This document shows, piece after piece, positions 43,825 through 52,480 of a stretch of 64,000 nucleotides of DNA; the first letter of the stretch is position 1, and each line of letters starts with the position of its first letter. The stretch lies in assembly GCF_902459775.1 (NCBI RefSeq), contig NZ_CABPSQ010000010.1:62001-126000 (forward strand). The letters are read 5' to 3'. The notes under the pieces were generated by a model. It was not told the origin of the DNA and ran no database searches. It saw only the letters and a program-made list of their open reading frames with translations. The translations under genes and the position numbers were made by a program. This stretch comes from Pandoraea captiosa. GTDB taxonomy: Bacteria > Pseudomonadota > Gammaproteobacteria > Burkholderiales > Burkholderiaceae.

Positions 43825-43825
43825 A

Positions 43826-44671
43826 ATGAACGCATTCACCGAATCGAACAACGTGGCCGCGAGCAGCACGCGCGACGCGCTGACGCTCTACGACACCCGT
43901 TTCGGCAGCCGTTTCCTGCTGGGCACGGCGCGGTATCCGTCGCTGCAAGCGCTCAACGACTCGATCGATGCGGCGCGTCCCGGCATGGTGACGGTGGCAT
44001 TGCGCCGCCAGTTGTCGGGCGCCGGGGCGCAGGCGTCCGAGGGCCACTTCTGGGAGACGTTGCGCCGCCTGGCGGTGCCGGTGCTGCCCAACACGGCGGG
44101 CTGCCATTCGGTGCAGGAAGCGGTGACGACCGCGCAAATGGCGCGCGAAGTCTTCGAGACCGACTGGATCAAGCTCGAACTGATCGGCGACGACTACACG
44201 CTTCAGCCCGATCCGTTCGGCCTGGTGACGGCCGCCGAGCAACTGATTCGCGACGGCTTCAAGGTGTTGCCGTACTGCACGGAAGACCTGGTGCTGTGCC
44301 GCCGACTGCTGGACGTGGGCTGTCAGGCGCTCATGCCGTGGGGCGCACCGATCGGCACCGGCAAGGGCGTGATCAACCCTTACGGCCTGCGTCTGCTGCG
44401 CGATCGCCTGCCGGACACCCCGCTGATCGTCGACGCTGGCCTGGGATTGCCGTCGCATGCGTGCCAGGTGATGGAGTGGGGCTACGACGGCGTGCTGCTC
44501 AATACGGCCGTCGCACTCGCTGCACAACCGGTGGAGATGGCCGGTGCGTTTGCCGGGGCGATCCGGGCTGGCCGGGCCGCGTGGCTTGCGGGGCCGATGG
44601 CCGCGCGTGAGAGCGCGCAGGCCAGTACGCCGGTGGTTGGCGTGCCGTTCTGGCATCAGACGGGCGCATGA
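43826..44671 (+). CDS. thiG: Thiazole synthase
   Basis: ThiG builds the thiazole phosphate from deoxyxylulose phosphate, dehydroglycine (from ThiO) and ThiS sulfur. The barrel protein has the Schiff-base lysine K116 in [10 protein letters not shown] and phosphate-binding loops in [12 protein letters not shown] and [16 protein letters not shown] is the usual last strand. The start ATG at 43826 comes two bases after the thiS stop, so the genes are tightly coupled. The 281 residues include a 25-residue N-terminal extension. Confidence 0.95.
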   Translation: MNAFTESNNVAASSTRDALTLYDTRFGSRFLLGTARYPSLQALNDSIDAARPGMVTVALRRQLSGAGAQASEGHFWETLRRLAVPVLPNTAGCHSVQEAVTTAQMAREVFETDWIKLELIGDDYTLQPDPFGLVTAAEQLIRDGFKVLPYCTEDLVLCRRLLDVGCQALMPWGAPIGTGKGVINPYGLRLLRDRLPDTPLIVDAGLGLPSHACQVMEWGYDGVLLNTAVALAAQPVEMAGAFAGAIRAGRAAWLAGPMAARESAQASTPVVGVPFWHQTGA

Positions 44672-44743
44672 GCGCATAGACACCCGGCGCGGACCCCGGC
44701 CGCCCGATTGCGTGCATGGCAATCGGGGCAAATGGAACAAACG

Positions 44744-44770
44744 GGGCAAACAGGGCAAACAGGGCAATCC
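44744..44770 (+). repeat. 9-bp tandem repeat between thiG and thiE
   Basis: Two exact copies of gggcaaaca and a partial third (gggcaatcc), with further gggcaaa-like pieces just upstream. It lies in the 181-base gap before thiE. Confidence 0.65.
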
Positions 44771-44852
44771 GGACAGAGCGGGCTAGCTCGCTCGCCGACT
44801 TATCAAGGCGTGCGCGTACAGGGTCGCGCCGCCGGTTCAACGAGGAATCTTC

Positions 44853-46046
44853 ATGACGACGCACGCCGGTGCCGTGGGGCTCTCGCACGTCCAATGCGTG
44901 CCCGCAGACGAGCCGCTTGCCAACGCATGGCGGCACGCGGCCGACGAGATCCGTGCGCGGCTTGCGCCGTGGCCCACAGCCCCGGGCACGCCGACATGGC
45001 GGCTACATGCCAGAACGCCGGGCGCTGCGGCCAAGGGCGATATCGTCTGGTTGCCGCTGGTACCCGAGCACGGTCTGGGCACGGCGATGTCGGTGCAACG
45101 CGATGCGTGGCGCGCGAGCGGCGCCGTAGTCCTTTGTACCGCCGCCACGGCGCAGGGGCACGTGCAAGACACGCTCTACACGAGCGAAGGCGTCTACCGT
45201 ATTGCGGGTGTGGACGATCCCGCCTTCATTCCTGCGTTTGCCGCGTTCCTCGACTGTGGGTTCGAACCGCACGACGCGCTTGTGCTGGCCCGCGCGTGGC
45301 GCACCGACGGCAGCCATGCCCGCGCGCAGGACATCGGCACGCTGGGCGCGTGGCCGACTGTGCTCGAAACGTTCCCCGTCGTGCTGGGACAGGTACCGTC
45401 GCCGGGACCGTTCGCGGCGTGCCCCGCACGGCTCGGTCTCTACCCGGTGCTGCCCAGCGCCGAGTGGTGCGAGCGCATGGCGGATCTTCAGGTCGGCACC
45501 GTGCAATTGCGCATCAAGGACCCCGCGCATCCGAGCTTGAGGTCCGAGATCGAACGAACGGTCGCAGCGGGCCGCCGGGTCACGCACGACAGTGCGTGGT
45601 TCATCAACGACCATTGGCGCGAAGCGATCGCGGCGGGGGCGTACGGCGTGCATCTGGGGCAGGAAGACATGGCGGCGCTCTCGGCTGACGAGGTGGCGGC
45701 GCTGCACGCCAGCGGCGTGCGACTGGGCATCAGTACGCACGGCTATTACGAAATTCTCGCGGCGCATCACTTCCGTCCGAGCTACCTGGCGGTGGGGGCG
45801 GTGTTCCCCACGACGACCAAGGTGATCGCCACGGCGCCGCAAGGTCTCGCGAAGCTCGCGCGTTACGTGAAGCTCATTGCGCCTCACTACCCGCTCGTGG
45901 CGATCGGCGGCATCGACGCGGCCAATTTGTCGCAGGTGCTCGATACCGGCGTGAGGTGCACGGCGGTCGTGCGCGCGGTGACCGAAGCCGCCGACGTGGC
46001 GGCGGCAGTCCAGGGCATGCAGCGCGAGTTCGCGCGGCGGGCTTGA
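44853..46046 (+). CDS. thiE: Thiamine phosphate synthase with an extra N-terminal domain
   Basis: ThiE joins the pyrimidine and thiazole halves to form thiamine phosphate. The C-terminal half (about 200-397) is a complete ThiE barrel: Q-L-R-I-K-D, F-I-N-D-H-W-R-E-A, G-A-Y-G-V-H-L-G-Q-E-D, G-I-S-T-H, A-V-G-A-V-F-P-T-T-T-K and A-I-G-G-I-D-A. ThiE alone is usually about 210 residues. The first about 195 residues are different. Their end (D-T-L-Y-T-S-E-G-V-Y-R-I and a following A-F-A-A-F-L-D-C-G helix) loosely resembles the C-terminal part of ThiD kinase, but the catalytic G-T-G-C is absent. A gaggaa ribosome site supports the start. Confidence 0.9.
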   Translation: MTTHAGAVGLSHVQCVPADEPLANAWRHAADEIRARLAPWPTAPGTPTWRLHARTPGAAAKGDIVWLPLVPEHGLGTAMSVQRDAWRASGAVVLCTAATAQGHVQDTLYTSEGVYRIAGVDDPAFIPAFAAFLDCGFEPHDALVLARAWRTDGSHARAQDIGTLGAWPTVLETFPVVLGQVPSPGPFAACPARLGLYPVLPSAEWCERMADLQVGTVQLRIKDPAHPSLRSEIERTVAAGRRVTHDSAWFINDHWREAIAAGAYGVHLGQEDMAALSADEVAALHASGVRLGISTHGYYEILAAHHFRPSYLAVGAVFPTTTKVIATAPQGLAKLARYVKLIAPHYPLVAIGGIDAANLSQVLDTGVRCTAVVRAVTEAADVAAAVQGMQREFARRA

Positions 46047-46070
46047 TAGGGCTTGATGGGGCTTGATGGG
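46041..46070 (+). repeat. 10-bp tandem repeat straddling the thiE stop codon
   Basis: Three ten-base units, gcttgatagg then gcttgatggg twice. The first unit contains the thiE stop tga (46044-46046), so each copy repeats a potential stop. Confidence 0.8.
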
Positions 46071-46095
46071 GTGGTTGGATGCGGCGAGTGGGCGA

Positions 46096-46710
46096 TTACA
46101 ACGTGCGTGTCATGAACACCGCACCGTTGCCGTATCCAGCGAGCTTCGCAGCGATCTGCGGGGAGACGTCCAACGCTGCCGTGTAGCCGAAGCGCGCCCA
46201 GAACCCTTGCGATTGCTGCACGGCAACGAGCGCAGACGCGGACAATCCGAGCGTCTGTGCGGCCGTGAGTGCCGCCGCGTAAAGGCGGCCGGCAACGCCG
46301 GCGCCGCGCGTGCGGGGCGCGAGCGCCATGTCATGAACGTACCAGCAGTCCGGCGCGTCGGGCAGCGAGTGGAGGACGGTGTCGAGCGGCGGTGGCGCGG
46401 CCAGATGCCATGGGTGGGTAAACAGATAGCCCGCCAGATAGCCCGCTCCCGCTCCCACTTCCACTTCCGCTAGGCAGGCCTCGTGGTCCGGCGCCTGCGC
46501 GTCCACCGCGACCCAGCACGTGGACGGTGACAGCGTCAGGCGCGAGGCAAGCGTCGCTTCCGATTCGAGCATGACCTCTCCGTAGGCTTGTGCCTGCACG
46601 TCCAATACGTGGGGAAGGTCGCCGAATCGCATCGGACGAATCCGAAAGTCGGGCCGAGGGGACGGCAGCGAAAAAATGGGGTGCGAAGGGGTTGGGCTGG
46701 GAGACGACAT
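46096..46710 (-). CDS. GNAT family N-acetyltransferase
   Basis: A roughly 204-residue protein with an acetyl-CoA-binding GNAT fold. F-R-I-R-P-M-R-F-G-D-L opens the domain. Y-V-H-D-M-A-L-A-P-R-T-R-G-A-G-V-A-G-R-L holds motif A, with the R-x-x-G-x-A/G pyrophosphate loop as R-G-A-G-V-A. Q-Q-S-Q-G-F-W-A-R-F-G-Y is the usual end. The substrate is unknown. The start at 46710 is preferred; an ATG 42 bases upstream would overlap the divergent promoter region. It stands alone, convergent with thiE. Confidence 0.83.
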   Translation of the reverse strand: MSSPSPTPSHPIFSLPSPRPDFRIRPMRFGDLPHVLDVQAQAYGEVMLESEATLASRLTLSPSTCWVAVDAQAPDHEACLAEVEVGAGAGYLAGYLFTHPWHLAAPPPLDTVLHSLPDAPDCWYVHDMALAPRTRGAGVAGRLYAAALTAAQTLGLSASALVAVQQSQGFWARFGYTAALDVSPQIAAKLAGYGNGAVFMTRTL

Positions 46711-46920
46711 CCCGGTCAATGGTGTCAGACAGAAAACGCCATATTGTAGCAACGGCGCAACAACGACGCCCCGCAGCCTGGGGATAAGTCCTTGCCCGCG
46801 TTAGGTTTTTGCATCGTTGCAGCCTTTGGAACGCGGTCGCGCGAAGGCGCACAAGGCCTGTAAAATCCCGCCGGGCTGCGTCGCTCCTTGCTTTCGCCGA
46901 CCTTGCTTGGACGGCATCGA

Positions 46921-46940
46921 TTGACAAACCCCCCTATAAT
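46921..46940 (+). promoter_or_regulatory. Perfect -35 and -10 hexamers at unusual spacing before mlaF
   Basis: ttgaca (46921-46926) and tataat (46935-46940) both match consensus exactly but are only eight bases apart instead of about 17. The tataat, 34 bases before the mlaF start, is likely the working -10; the role of the ttgaca is unclear. Confidence 0.4.
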
Positions 46941-46973
46941 TGGCGTTTTGCGCCGCACTATAAGACCCGAAAC

Positions 46974-47792
46974 GTGCCTATCCCGAACCCGGAAAATTTG
47001 CTCGAATTGCGCGACGTCAGCTTCGGTTATGGCGAACGTCTGGTGCTTTCCGGGTTAAATATGCGGTTTCCCCGCGGCAAGGTCATTGCCGTCATGGGGG
47101 GCTCGGGCTGCGGCAAAACCACGGTGCTGCGCCTGATCGGCGGCCTCGTGCATGCGAGTCGCGGGCAAGTGGATTTCGACGGCACCGACGTCTCGACGCT
47201 CGATCGCGACGGCTGGTACCGGCTGCGTCGTCGCATGGGCATGCTGTTCCAGTTCGGCGCGCTCTTCACCGACATGACGGTGTTCGACAATGTGGCGTTT
47301 CCGTTGCGCGAACACACCCGTCTCGACGAAGACCTGATTCGCGATCTCGTGCTCATGAAGCTCAATGCCGTCGGCCTGCGCGGTGCACGCGACATGAAGC
47401 CGGCCGAGATTTCGGGCGGTATGGCGCGCCGGGTGGCGCTTGCGCGCACCATTGCGCTGGACCCGGACCTCGTCATGTACGACGAGCCGTTTACCGGCCT
47501 CGATCCGATTTCGATGGGCATTACCGCCAACCTGATTCGCAAGCTCAATGATGCGTTGGGCGCCACGTCGATCATCGTGTCGCACGATGTGGCCGAGACG
47601 TTCGCCATTGCCGACTACATCTATTTCATCAGCGAAGGCCGTATCGCCGCCGAGGGTTCGCCCGAGGCGCTGCGGGCGTCGAACGACCCCACCGTGCGTC
47701 AGTTCATCGACGCCCAGCCGGACGGTCCCGTGAAATTCCAGTACCCCGCGCCGCCGCTCGCGGACGACTTCGGCATCGGAGCGCGTGCATGA
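46974..47792 (+). CDS. mlaF: Phospholipid ABC transporter ATP-binding protein MlaF
   Basis: MlaF is the ATPase of the MlaFEDB complex that moves phospholipids between the inner membrane and periplasmic MlaC to keep the outer membrane asymmetric. The GTG at 46974 begins P-I-P-N-P-E-N-L-L-E-L-R, giving 272 residues; longer upstream frames cross the promoter. Walker A is G-G-S-G-C-G-K-T-T, the signature is I-S-G-G-M-A-R-R and Walker B is L-V-M-Y-D-E-P-F-T-G-L-D. The I-S-G-G-M variant is characteristic of MlaF. Its stop overlaps mlaE (ATGA). Confidence 0.95.
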   Translation: MPIPNPENLLELRDVSFGYGERLVLSGLNMRFPRGKVIAVMGGSGCGKTTVLRLIGGLVHASRGQVDFDGTDVSTLDRDGWYRLRRRMGMLFQFGALFTDMTVFDNVAFPLREHTRLDEDLIRDLVLMKLNAVGLRGARDMKPAEISGGMARRVALARTIALDPDLVMYDEPFTGLDPISMGITANLIRKLNDALGATSIIVSHDVAETFAIADYIYFISEGRIAAEGSPEALRASNDPTVRQFIDAQPDGPVKFQYPAPPLADDFGIGARA

Positions 47793-48556
47793 TTACGACC
47801 CTCGGCAGTTTCGTTCGCGGTCACGTCGAGCGCCTGGGCTACGGCGCCCGCATGTTCTGGCGCATGCTTTTGTCGAGCAGCGCATTGCTGCGTCGTCCGC
47901 GCCTGGTGACCGATCAGATTCATTTCGTCGGTAACTATTCGTTCGTCATCATTGCCGTCTCGGGGCTGTTCGTGGGCTTCGTGCTCGGGCTGCAAGGCTA
48001 TTACACGCTCAACAAGTACGGCTCGGAGCAGGCGCTCGGCCTGCTCGTGGCGCTCTCGCTGGTGCGCGAACTGGGCCCGGTGGTGACGGCACTGCTGTTT
48101 GCGGGGCGCGCGGGCACGTCGCTCACCGCCGAGATCGGGTTGATGAAGGCCGGCGAGCAGCTGACCGCCATGGAAATGATGGCGATCGACCCGATCGCGC
48201 GCGTGGTCGCACCGCGATTCTGGGCGGGGGTGATCGCCATGCCGATCCTTGCGGCGATCTTCTCGGCCGTGGGCATTTTCGGGGGGTACCTCGTCGGCGT
48301 GCAGCTCATTGGCGTAGATTCAGGCGCGTTCTGGTCGCAGATGCAAGGCGGCGTGGACGTGTGGTCCGACGTCGCAAACGGCGTCGTCAAGAGCATCGTG
48401 TTCGGCATTGCCGTCACATTCATCGCGCTGTATCAGGGCTTCGAGGCACAACCGACGCCGGAAGGCGTGTCGCGTGCCACGACGCGGACCGTCGTGCAGG
48501 CGTCGCTGGCCGTTCTCGGTCTCGACTTCCTGCTCACGGCCCTCATGTTCAGCTAA
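47789..48556 (+). CDS. mlaE: Phospholipid ABC transporter permease MlaE
   Basis: The membrane subunit of the Mla importer/exporter. The 255-residue protein has an amphipathic N-terminus, about five hydrophobic segments, and the MlaE hallmarks V-R-E-L-G-P-V-V-T-A-L-L-F-A-G-R-A-G-T-S and E-Q-L-T-A-M-E-M-M. It starts with an ATG that overlaps the mlaF stop by four bases, so the two subunits are translationally coupled. mlaD follows after 53 bases. Confidence 0.95.
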   Translation: MITTLGSFVRGHVERLGYGARMFWRMLLSSSALLRRPRLVTDQIHFVGNYSFVIIAVSGLFVGFVLGLQGYYTLNKYGSEQALGLLVALSLVRELGPVVTALLFAGRAGTSLTAEIGLMKAGEQLTAMEMMAIDPIARVVAPRFWAGVIAMPILAAIFSAVGIFGGYLVGVQLIGVDSGAFWSQMQGGVDVWSDVANGVVKSIVFGIAVTFIALYQGFEAQPTPEGVSRATTRTVVQASLAVLGLDFLLTALMFS

Positions 48557-48609
48557 CGGGCCGGCTCGCCTGCCAAGACATAGACAGACAGTTTGCGCAC
48601 ACTGACACA

Positions 48610-49161
48610 ATGAAAAAACACCCCCTCGACTTCTGGGTTGGCCTGTTCGTGGTCCTCGGCTTCGCAGCGCTGCTGTTCCTCGCGCTCAAGGCGGGCAACA
48701 TGAGTTCGCTGTCGTTCTCGAGCACGTATCCGGTCACGGTGCGATTCGACAATATCGGCGGCCTGAAGCCGCGCGCGGCGGTCAAGAGTGCCGGCGTGGT
48801 CGTGGGTCGGGTGTCGTCGATCAAGTTCGACGACAAGCGTTATCTGGCCGACGTCACGCTCAACATCGATTCGCAATATCAGTTCCCGAAGGACTCGTCG
48901 GCGAAGATCCTGACGTCCGGTCTGCTCGGGGAGCAATACATCGGGCTCGAACCCGGTGGCGACGATCAGATGCTCAAGGGCGGTGATACGATCACGCTCA
49001 CGCAATCTGCCATCGTGCTGGAAAACCTGATTGGCCAGTTCCTGTACAACAAGGCGGCAGATGCCGGTGGCGCCCAGTCGGGCGGCGCATCGGCTGCACC
49101 GGCGGCAGCACCTGCTGCGGCGCCGGCGCCCGGGGCGGCAACGGTAACCCAAGGAAAATAA
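48610..49161 (+). CDS. mlaD: Phospholipid-binding MCE protein MlaD
   Basis: MlaD forms a periplasmic hexameric ring with one N-terminal membrane anchor that channels lipid through the MlaFEDB complex. The anchor is residues 8-28 (F-W-V-G-L-F-V-V-L-G-F-A-A-L-L). The MCE domain covers about 39-125, with V-R-F-D-N-I-G-G-L-K-P-R-A-A-V-K and the pore-loop end G-L-L-G-E-Q-Y-I-G-L. The C-terminal 30 residues are an Ala/Pro linker. The total of 183 residues is usual. Confidence 0.95.
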   Translation: MKKHPLDFWVGLFVVLGFAALLFLALKAGNMSSLSFSSTYPVTVRFDNIGGLKPRAAVKSAGVVVGRVSSIKFDDKRYLADVTLNIDSQYQFPKDSSAKILTSGLLGEQYIGLEPGGDDQMLKGGDTITLTQSAIVLENLIGQFLYNKAADAGGAQSGGASAAPAAAPAAAPAPGAATVTQGK

Positions 49162-49166
49162 GAGAA

Positions 49167-50096
49167 ATGACCACCTTCCGTACTTCGGCGGTGTTGGCCG
49201 CCGGCGCGTTGGCCCTGGCAGGATGCGCGACCGTCACGAACCCCAATCCTGCGGACCCCGTCGAAGGTTTCAACCGTTCGATGTACAAGTTCAACGACAC
49301 GCTCGACAAGGCCGTGCTCGTGCCGGTCGCGAAGGGTTACCGCTTCACGGTGCCGGAACCGGCGCGTGACATGGTCACGAACTTCTTCTCGAACGTGGGC
49401 GACGTGTACAACTTCGCCAATAACCTGCTTCAGCTCGAAATCACGGCGGCTGTGCAGGATCTGATGCGTCTGACGATCAACACGGTGTTCGGTGTCGGCG
49501 GTCTGGTCGACTTCGCCACGCCGGCCGGTCTGCCCAAGCACAGCCAGGATTTCGGCGTGACGCTGGGCAAGTGGGGCGTGCCCGACGGTCCGTACCTCGT
49601 GCTGCCGTTGCTCGGCCCGAGCACGGTGCGTGACACCGTCGGCATGGCGGGCAACATGTTCATCGACCCGACGTCGTACATCAAGCCCGACTGGGTGAGC
49701 TACTCGCTGTACGGCGTGCGTCTGGTGAATACGCGAGCCAACCTGCTCGACGCCTCGAACCTGCTCGAAGCCGCCGCGCTCGATCCGTATTCGTTCACGC
49801 GCGATGCCTATCTGGCGCGCCGCAAGTACCTGATCAACGGCGGGGCATCGAACAACGCGTCGCTGCCGAATTACGAAGACGAAGACGGCGCCGCGGGCGC
49901 GGCTGCCGGGGCAGCGGGGGCAGCGGGTGCAGCGGGTGCTGCCGCAGGTGGCACGAGCGGGCAGCCGATGCCGGCCAGGCCTGCTTCGGGCGCGAGTGCA
50001 CCGGCGCCCGCCTCGGGTGCGCAAGGTGAAGAAGCACCGCAAGGCTCGCCCGTGCCGGGCAAGATGGTGCCGGGCGGACTGCCGTTCCGTCGCTGA
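49167..50096 (+). CDS. mlaA: Outer-membrane lipoprotein MlaA (VacJ)
   Basis: MlaA removes misplaced phospholipid from the outer leaflet of the outer membrane and passes it to MlaC. The signal peptide ends in lipobox L-A-G-C20. P-V-E-G-F-N-R-S-M-Y-K-F-N is the family start, and P-L-L-G-P-S-T-V-R-D, D-P-T-S-Y and a following T-R-A-N-L-L-D-A-S are conserved. After the core, about 75 residues are Ala/Gly/Pro-rich, partly built from 9-base repeats. In E. coli mlaA is unlinked; here it sits in the operon between mlaD and mlaC, as in other beta-proteobacteria. Confidence 0.95.
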   Translation: MTTFRTSAVLAAGALALAGCATVTNPNPADPVEGFNRSMYKFNDTLDKAVLVPVAKGYRFTVPEPARDMVTNFFSNVGDVYNFANNLLQLEITAAVQDLMRLTINTVFGVGGLVDFATPAGLPKHSQDFGVTLGKWGVPDGPYLVLPLLGPSTVRDTVGMAGNMFIDPTSYIKPDWVSYSLYGVRLVNTRANLLDASNLLEAAALDPYSFTRDAYLARRKYLINGGASNNASLPNYEDEDGAAGAAAGAAGAAGAAGAAAGGTSGQPMPARPASGASAPAPASGAQGEEAPQGSPVPGKMVPGGLPFRR

Positions 50097-50357
50097 TTCC
50101 CGTTTGATCGTTTGGTCGAGGTGGTTCGGCGTCGATTGCAATGCCGATTGCAAGGCGCCACGCGCCGGATCACCACAACGACGGAGTGCCCCGCCAGTCG
50201 AGGCAAAGTCGGCAGCGATTTCGGGACCCACCCGTGACAAGCGGGAGGCATCCCGGGCAACAGTTTGTTACACGACGCTGCCGTCATTCCGAGAACTCAA
50301 GACGCGACGCGGGTATCCAAACCCGCAACACTCGTCACCCGAAAGAGGAAGTCCACA

Positions 50358-50978
50358 ATGAAGAAGTTCTGGCTCATTCCCGTCATGGCTTTCATGACGT
50401 ATACCGCCGCCGGGTCGGCAATGGCGCAGGCGCAGTCTCCCGACGCCCTCGTCAAGCAGACCGTGACCGAAGTGATGGCTGCCGCCAAGAGCGATCCGAA
50501 CATCCAGAAGGGTGATCTGAACAGCATTACGCGTCTGGTCGAACAGAAGATCCTGCCGCACGCCGATTTCACGAAGACCACGCAACTGGCGACCGGCGCC
50601 GCATGGCGCAAGGCGACGCCTGAGCAGCAAAAGCAATTGACCGAACAGTTCAAGACGCTGCTGCTTCGCACGTACGCAGGCGCCATCGCGCAGATTCGCG
50701 ATCAGCAGGTCAATTACAAGCCGTATCGCGGCCAGCCGGGCGACACCGACGCTGTGGTGTACACGGACGTCATCAACAACGGTCAGCCGATCGAACTCGA
50801 CTACCGTCTGTACAAGACGTCGAGCGGCGAATGGAAGCTGTACGACCTGAACGTGCTGGGGGCATGGCTGGTTCAGACGTATCGCAATCAGTTCTCGGAA
50901 AAGGTCAATCAATCGGGCGTCGAAGGCCTGATCCAGTTCCTGACCGAGCGCAACAAGCAACTCGCGGGCGGCAAGTAA
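50358..50978 (+). CDS. mlaC: Periplasmic phospholipid-binding protein MlaC
   Basis: MlaC shuttles phospholipid across the periplasm between MlaA and MlaFEDB. The 206-residue precursor has a signal peptide (1-24, ending S-A-M-A-Q). The mature protein has the family segments V-E-Q-K-I-L-P-H-A-D-F, A-T-P-E-Q-Q-K-Q-L-T-E-Q-F-K and Y-D-L-N-V-L-G-A-W-L-V-Q-T-Y-R-N-Q-F. A gaggaag ribosome site precedes the ATG. It lies 261 bases after mlaA; that gap contains no gene, only a duplicated cgattgcaa. Confidence 0.95.
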   Translation: MKKFWLIPVMAFMTYTAAGSAMAQAQSPDALVKQTVTEVMAAAKSDPNIQKGDLNSITRLVEQKILPHADFTKTTQLATGAAWRKATPEQQKQLTEQFKTLLLRTYAGAIAQIRDQQVNYKPYRGQPGDTDAVVYTDVINNGQPIELDYRLYKTSSGEWKLYDLNVLGAWLVQTYRNQFSEKVNQSGVEGLIQFLTERNKQLAGGK

Positions 50979-50982
50979 GTCC

Positions 50983-51240
50983 ATGCTTGCGTTGCAGACC
51001 GACCTGACTCACGACACTGCCGGCGACGTCCTCGCGCAGGCCATCGATCGCATCGACGCGGGCGAGACCCAGATCGATTGCGCCGGGCTCACGCATTTCG
51101 ACTCGTCGGCACTCGCCGTGCTGCTGGCCCTGCGCCGACACGCGAGTCGGCGTGGTGCGACGTTGGCATTCACTAACCTGCCAAGCGGCCTGGCCAGTCT
51201 TGCGCTGGTGTACGGCGTCGACCATCTGCTCTCGAGCTGA
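50983..51240 (+). CDS. mlaB: STAS-domain protein MlaB
   Basis: A small cytoplasmic STAS protein that binds and stabilises MlaF. The 85 residues contain the STAS core: I-D-C-A-G-L-T-H-F-D-S-S-A-L-A-V-L-L-A-L, where D-S-S-A-L is the conserved helix start. It begins four bases after mlaC and completes the full set F-E-D-A-C-B. A strong terminator follows. Confidence 0.92.
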   Translation: MLALQTDLTHDTAGDVLAQAIDRIDAGETQIDCAGLTHFDSSALAVLLALRRHASRRGATLAFTNLPSGLASLALVYGVDHLLSS

Positions 51241-51553
51241 TTCGACTGGCCGGACTGCCGCCCGAAGAAGCGCCGTCTCCGAACGGCGCTTTTTTTATGC
51301 CCGGGCCGGCAGACCGGTGACGCGCTCCATGCAGGCCATGCCTTACCGGGTGACGAGGCCTGATTCGGGGCCAGATACGGTGCCGTACACAGGGCGTAAG
51401 CACGGCCGCTATCGGCTTCCTTTATAATCAGGGGTTTTCTGCCGACTTTTGGGCAGTGACCCCCCGCCGGGCTCCGACGCTGTCATCATGGCGGCTACCG
51501 CGATCCGGAAAACACAATAATGGCGTACCCGCCAAGACGGGTGCGTGCAGTCC
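51241..51553. other. Intergenic region between mlaB and the ABC-2 exporter genes
   Basis: Contains the mla terminator (51269-51297), a perfect -10 hexamer tataat (51423-51428) that is likely part of the promoter for the next operon, and a leader of about 120 bases. A ten-codon frame (51488-51520) lies in the leader without a ribosome site. Confidence 0.5.
51269..51297 (+). terminator. Rho-independent terminator of the mla operon
   Basis: An 8-bp perfect stem (agcgccgt with acggcgct) and a six-base loop are followed by T7. Confidence 0.88.
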
Positions 51554-52480
51554 ATGGCCGCCATCGAAATCCGTAACGTCAAAAAACGCTATCAGGCGTT
51601 GCAGGCGCTCAAAGGCGTCAGCTTCTCGATCGAAGAAGGTGAATTCTTCGGTCTGCTCGGCCCCAACGGTGCCGGCAAGACGACGCTGATCAGCATTCTC
51701 GCGGGCCTCGCGCGTGCCGATTCGGGCAACATCAGCGTGCTCGGACACGACGTGGTGCGCGATTACCGTAACGCTCGCCGCAAGCTCGGCGTGGTGCCGC
51801 AAGAGCTCGTCTTCGATCCGTTCTTTTCAGTACGTGAAACGCTGCGTATTCAATCCGGCTATTTCGGACTGACGCGCAACGACGACTGGATCGACGAAGT
51901 GATGGCTAACCTCGACCTGACCGACAAGGCGGATGCGAACATGCGTCAGCTCTCGGGCGGCATGAAGCGACGCGTGCTCGTGGCGCAGGCGCTCGTCCAC
52001 CGCCCGCCGGTCATCGTCCTCGACGAGCCGACCGCGGGCGTCGACGTCGAATTGCGCCAGACGTTGTGGAAGTTCATCTCGCGCCTGAATCGCGAAGGTC
52101 ACACGATTGTGCTGACCACCCACTATCTGGAAGAAGCCGAAACGCTTTGCGACCGTATCGCCATGCTCAAGCGCGGCGAAGTCGTGGCGCTCGAGCGTAC
52201 CGCGTCGCTATTGCAGCGTTTCGCAGGCACGCGCCTCGTGCTGCGCTTCCGGCAGGGGACGCTCCCGGCTGAACTGCGCCCGCTGCTGGTCGACGGCCAG
52301 GACACCGGCGGCCATCAGTTCGCGCTGCGTCTGTCGGGCTGCGACGAAGTGGAATCCATTCTCGCCACGTGCCGTGCGGCCGGTGGCATCGTCGAGGACA
52401 TCGACATTCAGAAGGCCGATCTCGAGGACGTATTCGTGCAGATCATGTCGGGTTCGCGTGCGCAGGAGGTGGCAGCATGA
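51554..52480 (+). CDS. ABC transporter ATP-binding protein (YadG type)
   Basis: The ATPase of an ABC-2 exporter. The 308-residue protein has Walker A G-P-N-G-A-G-K-T-T, signature L-S-G-G-M-K-R-R, Walker B V-I-V-L-D-E-P-T-A-G-V-D and a C-terminal extension of about 90 residues ending L-E-D-V-F-V-Q-I-M-S. The ATG at 51554 is chosen over a GTG nine bases earlier. The partner permease starts inside its stop codon. Location between mla and ibaG/murA suggests an envelope role, but the substrate is unknown. Confidence 0.92.
   Translation: MAAIEIRNVKKRYQALQALKGVSFSIEEGEFFGLLGPNGAGKTTLISILAGLARADSGNISVLGHDVVRDYRNARRKLGVVPQELVFDPFFSVRETLRIQSGYFGLTRNDDWIDEVMANLDLTDKADANMRQLSGGMKRRVLVAQALVHRPPVIVLDEPTAGVDVELRQTLWKFISRLNREGHTIVLTTHYLEEAETLCDRIAMLKRGEVVALERTASLLQRFAGTRLVLRFRQGTLPAELRPLLVDGQDTGGHQFALRLSGCDEVESILATCRAAGGIVEDIDIQKADLEDVFVQIMSGSRAQEVAA

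Noticed and set aside
46809-46973. Upstream extension of mlaF
   Set aside because: It reads through the tataat promoter region; MlaF homologues start near the GTG at 46974.
51488-51520. Ten-codon leader frame before the ABC-2 exporter
   Set aside because: No ribosome site and no attenuator-like hairpins linked to it; such short frames are common by chance.
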